Positions 6,470-8,251 of a stretch of DNA of 8,251 bases are shown here, piece after piece. The DNA comes from an uncultured Clostridia bacterium (GTDB taxonomy: Bacteria; Bacillota_A; Clostridia; Christensenellales; CAG-138), in contig CAMNHT010000051.1 in NCBI GenBank assembly GCA_946539625.1, positions 1 to 8,251 on the forward strand, written 5' to 3'. A program made the position numbers and the translations under genes. Numbering within the stretch: the first letter of the stretch is position 1; the number at the start of each line of letters is the position of its first letter. Under the pieces are notes generated by a model. The model made no database searches. It saw nothing but the letters and a program-made list of their open reading frames with translations, and was not told the DNA's origin.

Positions 6470-6484
6470 TCTTTCCAAAAACAC

Positions 6485-6508
6485 AAAAAGGGCTTGACGC
6501 CCTTTTTT
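6485..6508. terminator. Bidirectional intrinsic terminator
   Basis: GGGC (6490-6493) and GCCC (6499-6502) pair around a TTGAC loop, flanked by five As on the left and six Ts on the right. It works as a U-tract hairpin in both directions. It lies between the stop of the carboxypeptidase (6469) and the stop of the convergent zinc-ribbon gene (6511), so it should end both transcripts. Confidence 0.9.
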
Positions 6509-6510
6509 GT

Positions 6511-7188
6511 TTATCCTTCCTTCGCTTCCGACAGCATCCAGCCGAGGGAAACCGGCGCCGTAAACGCCGTGCCGCAGTAGACGCAGACCCGCGCGCCCGC
6601 CGCCGGCAGCGGTCCGCCGCAGTTCGGGCAGTTGAAGCCCTTGATCGGGCTGTCCGGATCGTCCGCGTAGCCTGCGATATATACGAGGGTCAGCCGCCGC
6701 TCGCGCGGGGTGTCGGTCGTATCGTTGAAGCCCACCGCCGCCTGACAGGTCAGAAACTTCCTGCGCGCGGAGCCGTCGTACGCCGCGATCGTCACGCGGT
6801 GCACCGTGATCCCGTCCCTGACCGAATCGGGCATCCGATCCTCGAATTCCTCCTTGAACGTCTCGGTCGCGTCGTCCCCATAGAGCATCTTGCCCTGCGC
6901 GCCGCTTTCATAGTACGTCCGTGCGTCGCGCCGGACGCGTTCGGCAAAGATCCGTGCGTTGAAATCCGGGAAGTCCTTCAAAATCTTCGGCAGTACGACC
7001 GATTCAAGCGAGGAAAGCGAGCGCGGCTTTTCCGGCTCCTTGTCCGCGGCGATCGCCTCGTCGATCGCGTCCTTGATATACCCGATCCGTTCCCGCATGC
7101 CGCGCGTGGCGCGCCGGATCCACAAAAAACCGCCGAACAGCGCCAACAGTCCGCCGCCCGCAAGCAACGCGATCATCCACCAGTCCAT
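6511..7188 (-). CDS. Membrane protein with Tim44-like segment and C-terminal zinc ribbon
   Basis: A 225-residue protein. The ATG at 7188 follows a strong GGAGG site (7196-7200). Residues 4-24 form a single transmembrane helix, with Arg-rich residues after it, suggesting the rest is cytoplasmic. Residues 57-80 (RSLSSLESVVLPKILKDFPD and on) begin a mixed alpha/beta domain running to about 175 that resembles Tim44-like domains of bacterial membrane proteins; this assignment is by pattern and moderate. A zinc ribbon follows with CPNC (Cys187, Cys190) and CVYC (Cys202, Cys205). I know similar proteins as uncharacterised zinc-ribbon proteins of Clostridia. No enzymatic motif is visible and no function is proposed. 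It is divergent from the membrane protein at 7399 and may share control with it. Confidence 0.85.
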   Translation of the reverse strand: MDWWMIALLAGGGLLALFGGFLWIRRATRGMRERIGYIKDAIDEAIAADKEPEKPRSLSSLESVVLPKILKDFPDFNARIFAERVRRDARTYYESGAQGKMLYGDDATETFKEEFEDRMPDSVRDGITVHRVTIAAYDGSARRKFLTCQAAVGFNDTTDTPRERRLTLVYIAGYADDPDSPIKGFNCPNCGGPLPAAGARVCVYCGTAFTAPVSLGWMLSEAKEG

Positions 7189-7220
7189 TATGCTTCCTCC
7201 GCATTTCTGTCTTTGCTTTC

Positions 7221-7249
7221 AGTTTGGACGCATTCGGACAAATTGTCAA
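7221..7249 (-). promoter_or_regulatory. Probable promoter of the zinc-ribbon gene
   Basis: On the minus strand, a perfect TTGACA (7249-7244), 17 bases and a weak -10 CAAACT (7226-7221) would start transcription near 7214, about 26 bases before the ATG and ahead of the GGAGG site. The -35 overlaps a short palindrome, GACAAATTGTC (7237-7247). Confidence 0.5.
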
Positions 7250-7253
7250 GAAC

Positions 7254-7275
7254 AATCTTGCCGGAGAGCAAGATT
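7254..7275. repeat. Inverted repeat in the divergent promoter region, possible operator
   Basis: AATCTTG (7254-7260) and CAAGATT (7269-7275) form a perfect 7-bp inverted repeat with an 8-base spacer. It lies five bases upstream of the minus-strand -35 and 37 bases upstream of the plus-strand -35. No U-tract follows, so it is not a terminator. A regulator binding site for one or both divergent genes is possible. Confidence 0.45.
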
Positions 7276-7311
7276 CCCGGATCATTGCGACAATTTTACA
7301 CCAATCCGTTA

Positions 7312-7340
7312 TTGACATTGCGCATGGTATGCCGTAAAAT
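7312..7340 (+). promoter_or_regulatory. Promoter of the four-helix membrane protein gene
   Basis: A perfect TTGACA (7312-7317), a 17-base spacer and TAAAAT (7335-7340) predict a start near 7347 and a leader of about 50 bases. A small inverted repeat, GCAT/ATGC (7322-7332), lies between the boxes. Confidence 0.8.
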
Positions 7341-7398
7341 ATATAATAAGAATGGTATGACATTCGATATAATCCAAACAGAAATGAGAGGGGTTTGC

Positions 7399-8208
7399 AT
7401 GGAAGAAAAGAAAAGGACCATCACCAAGGTCGAAAAGAAGGTCGATGGAGAATCGACCGAAAAGAAAGTTAAAAAGGTCGACAGCATCACGACGGCAGAG
7501 GAAAAGAGCCAGGCAACGACCAAACGCATCGTAGCGTTCATTCTGTGGGCGGTCGCGCTTATCTGCGAGATTCTCGCGATCCTTGTGATCAACGAAAAGA
7601 TCAAGCTTCCGTTCTTCAGCGCGCATGACGACGTACGCGTCGCGCTGTTGATCCCATTGGTGATCTTTGTCGTGATCGACCTCATTTGCTGCCTCATTGC
7701 GTCTTCGCTTTGGAAGAAGGCAAGCCGCCTCGATCCGTTCAAGGATGACAATAAAGTCCTCTTCTTCATCTTGACGCAGCTCGGTGCGATCATGGCGATC
7801 ATCTGCCTCGTTCCGTTGATCATCTTCGTGCTCGCCAACAAGAAGCTTGACAAGAAGACCAAGACGTTTGTCACGATCGTCGCCGCCATTGCGCTCCTGA
7901 TCGCAGTTCTGCTCGGCATTGACTGGAACCCGATCTCCAAAAAAGAAAAAGACGCTGCAATGGAAACCATCACCGAAGACGTTTTCTGGTCGCAGTACGG
8001 CAGAAAGTACCATATCTATGAGGATTGCCAGACGATCCGCAACTCCGATCTGACGACAGGCAAGGTGCAGGACGCGATCGACGCCGGTCGTGAAGATCTC
8101 TGTGCTTTCTGCGCAAAGCGGGCCGATATCCACAACGACGAAATGAAGATCGAAGAGCGCAGCGACGTCGAAGAGCTTCTTGAGAGCGCAACAACCCCTG
8201 AGGAATAA
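7399..8208 (+). CDS. Four-helix membrane protein with C-terminal His/Cys putative metal-binding motif
   Basis: A 269-residue protein. The ATG at 7399 is chosen because GAGAGGGG lies just ahead of it; an in-frame ATG at 7384 is poorly placed. Residues 1-42 are charged and Lys/Glu-rich (ITKVEKKVDG, then EKKVKKVDS). Four transmembrane helices follow, about 44-64, 80-101, 121-146 and 157-173, so both ends should be on the same side, probably the cytoplasm. The C-terminal segment (about 195-241) reads FWSQYGRKYHIYEDC, then a variable stretch, then AIDAGREDLCAFCAKR. This resembles the short 'GKKYH...C...A...G..PC..C' motif found at the ends of some secreted nucleases and surface proteins. His205, Cys210, Cys235 and Cys238 would be the metal ligands. 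I do not recognise a named family. The next gene begins three bases after the stop, so the two form an operon. Confidence 0.86.
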   Translation: MEEKKRTITKVEKKVDGESTEKKVKKVDSITTAEEKSQATTKRIVAFILWAVALICEILAILVINEKIKLPFFSAHDDVRVALLIPLVIFVVIDLICCLIASSLWKKASRLDPFKDDNKVLFFILTQLGAIMAIICLVPLIIFVLANKKLDKKTKTFVTIVAAIALLIAVLLGIDWNPISKKEKDAAMETITEDVFWSQYGRKYHIYEDCQTIRNSDLTTGKVQDAIDAGREDLCAFCAKRADIHNDEMKIEERSDVEELLESATTPEE

Positions 8209-8211
8209 GCC

Positions 8212-8251
8212 ATGGCAGGGATTGATCTGAACTCCCTGATGGGACTGGTCG
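8212..8251 (+). CDS. Start of a further gene, cut by the right edge
   Basis: An ATG at 8212 follows GAGG (8200-8203), which lies within the last codons of the preceding gene, and comes three bases after that gene's stop, the pattern of translational coupling. Only 13 residues are visible (MAGIDLNSLMGLV), too few to identify. Confidence 0.6.
   Translation, partial: MAGIDLNSLMGLV

Noticed and set aside
7342..7373. Extra TATAAT boxes at 7342 and 7368
   Set aside because: No -35 at a proper distance; the TAAAAT at 7335 has a perfect TTGACA at 17 bases.
6466..7398. Upstream extension of the four-helix protein frame to 6466
   Set aside because: The extension is antisense to the zinc-ribbon gene and crosses the terminator and promoter. 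The real start has a ribosome binding site at 7399.

Overview
The window looks like a chromosomal piece of an uncultured, anaerobic, fairly GC-rich Firmicute (Clostridia or Christensenellales-like, probably gut or rumen). The grounds are a CbiK-type chelatase made as a lipoprotein, a Gram-positive style cobalamin riboswitch with an intrinsic terminator, AGGAGG ribosome binding sites, Pro/Thr-rich 'TPTP' linkers and a GH2 glycosidase. The taxonomic call is inference only. No rRNA, tRNA, CRISPR array, transposase or phage gene was seen.

Left part (1-3081, minus strand): a cobalamin-controlled transcription unit. A near-consensus promoter (TTGACA-N18-TATAAT) lies at the 3' end of the neighbouring glycosidase gene. 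Its transcript would begin with a B12 riboswitch aptamer (about 3035-2871), followed by a strong intrinsic terminator (2789-2759). It then runs into a 769-residue lipoprotein carrying two complete sirohydrochlorin cobaltochelatase (CbiK) domains in tandem (2674-365), and a second small lipoprotein cut off by the left edge (343 to before 1). Together these look like an extracytoplasmic tetrapyrrole or metal handling system tuned to cellular B12. The tandem CbiK lipoprotein and its leader are the most interesting content of the window.

Middle part: a cytoplasmic GH2 family glycosidase (4752-3061, minus) is divergent from a secreted, membrane-anchored D-Ala-D-Ala carboxypeptidase (4898-6469, plus). 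The 145-base gap between them holds a promoter in each direction. The carboxypeptidase promoter is so close to its start codon that the mRNA may be leaderless.

Right part: a bidirectional hairpin terminator (6485-6508) separates the convergent carboxypeptidase gene and a membrane protein with a Tim44-like segment and a C-terminal zinc ribbon (7188-6511, minus). Divergent from that is a four-helix membrane protein ending in a His/Cys motif (7399-8208, plus), followed after three bases by the start of another gene that runs off the right edge. The 210-base divergent region holds a promoter for each side and an inverted repeat that could be an operator.
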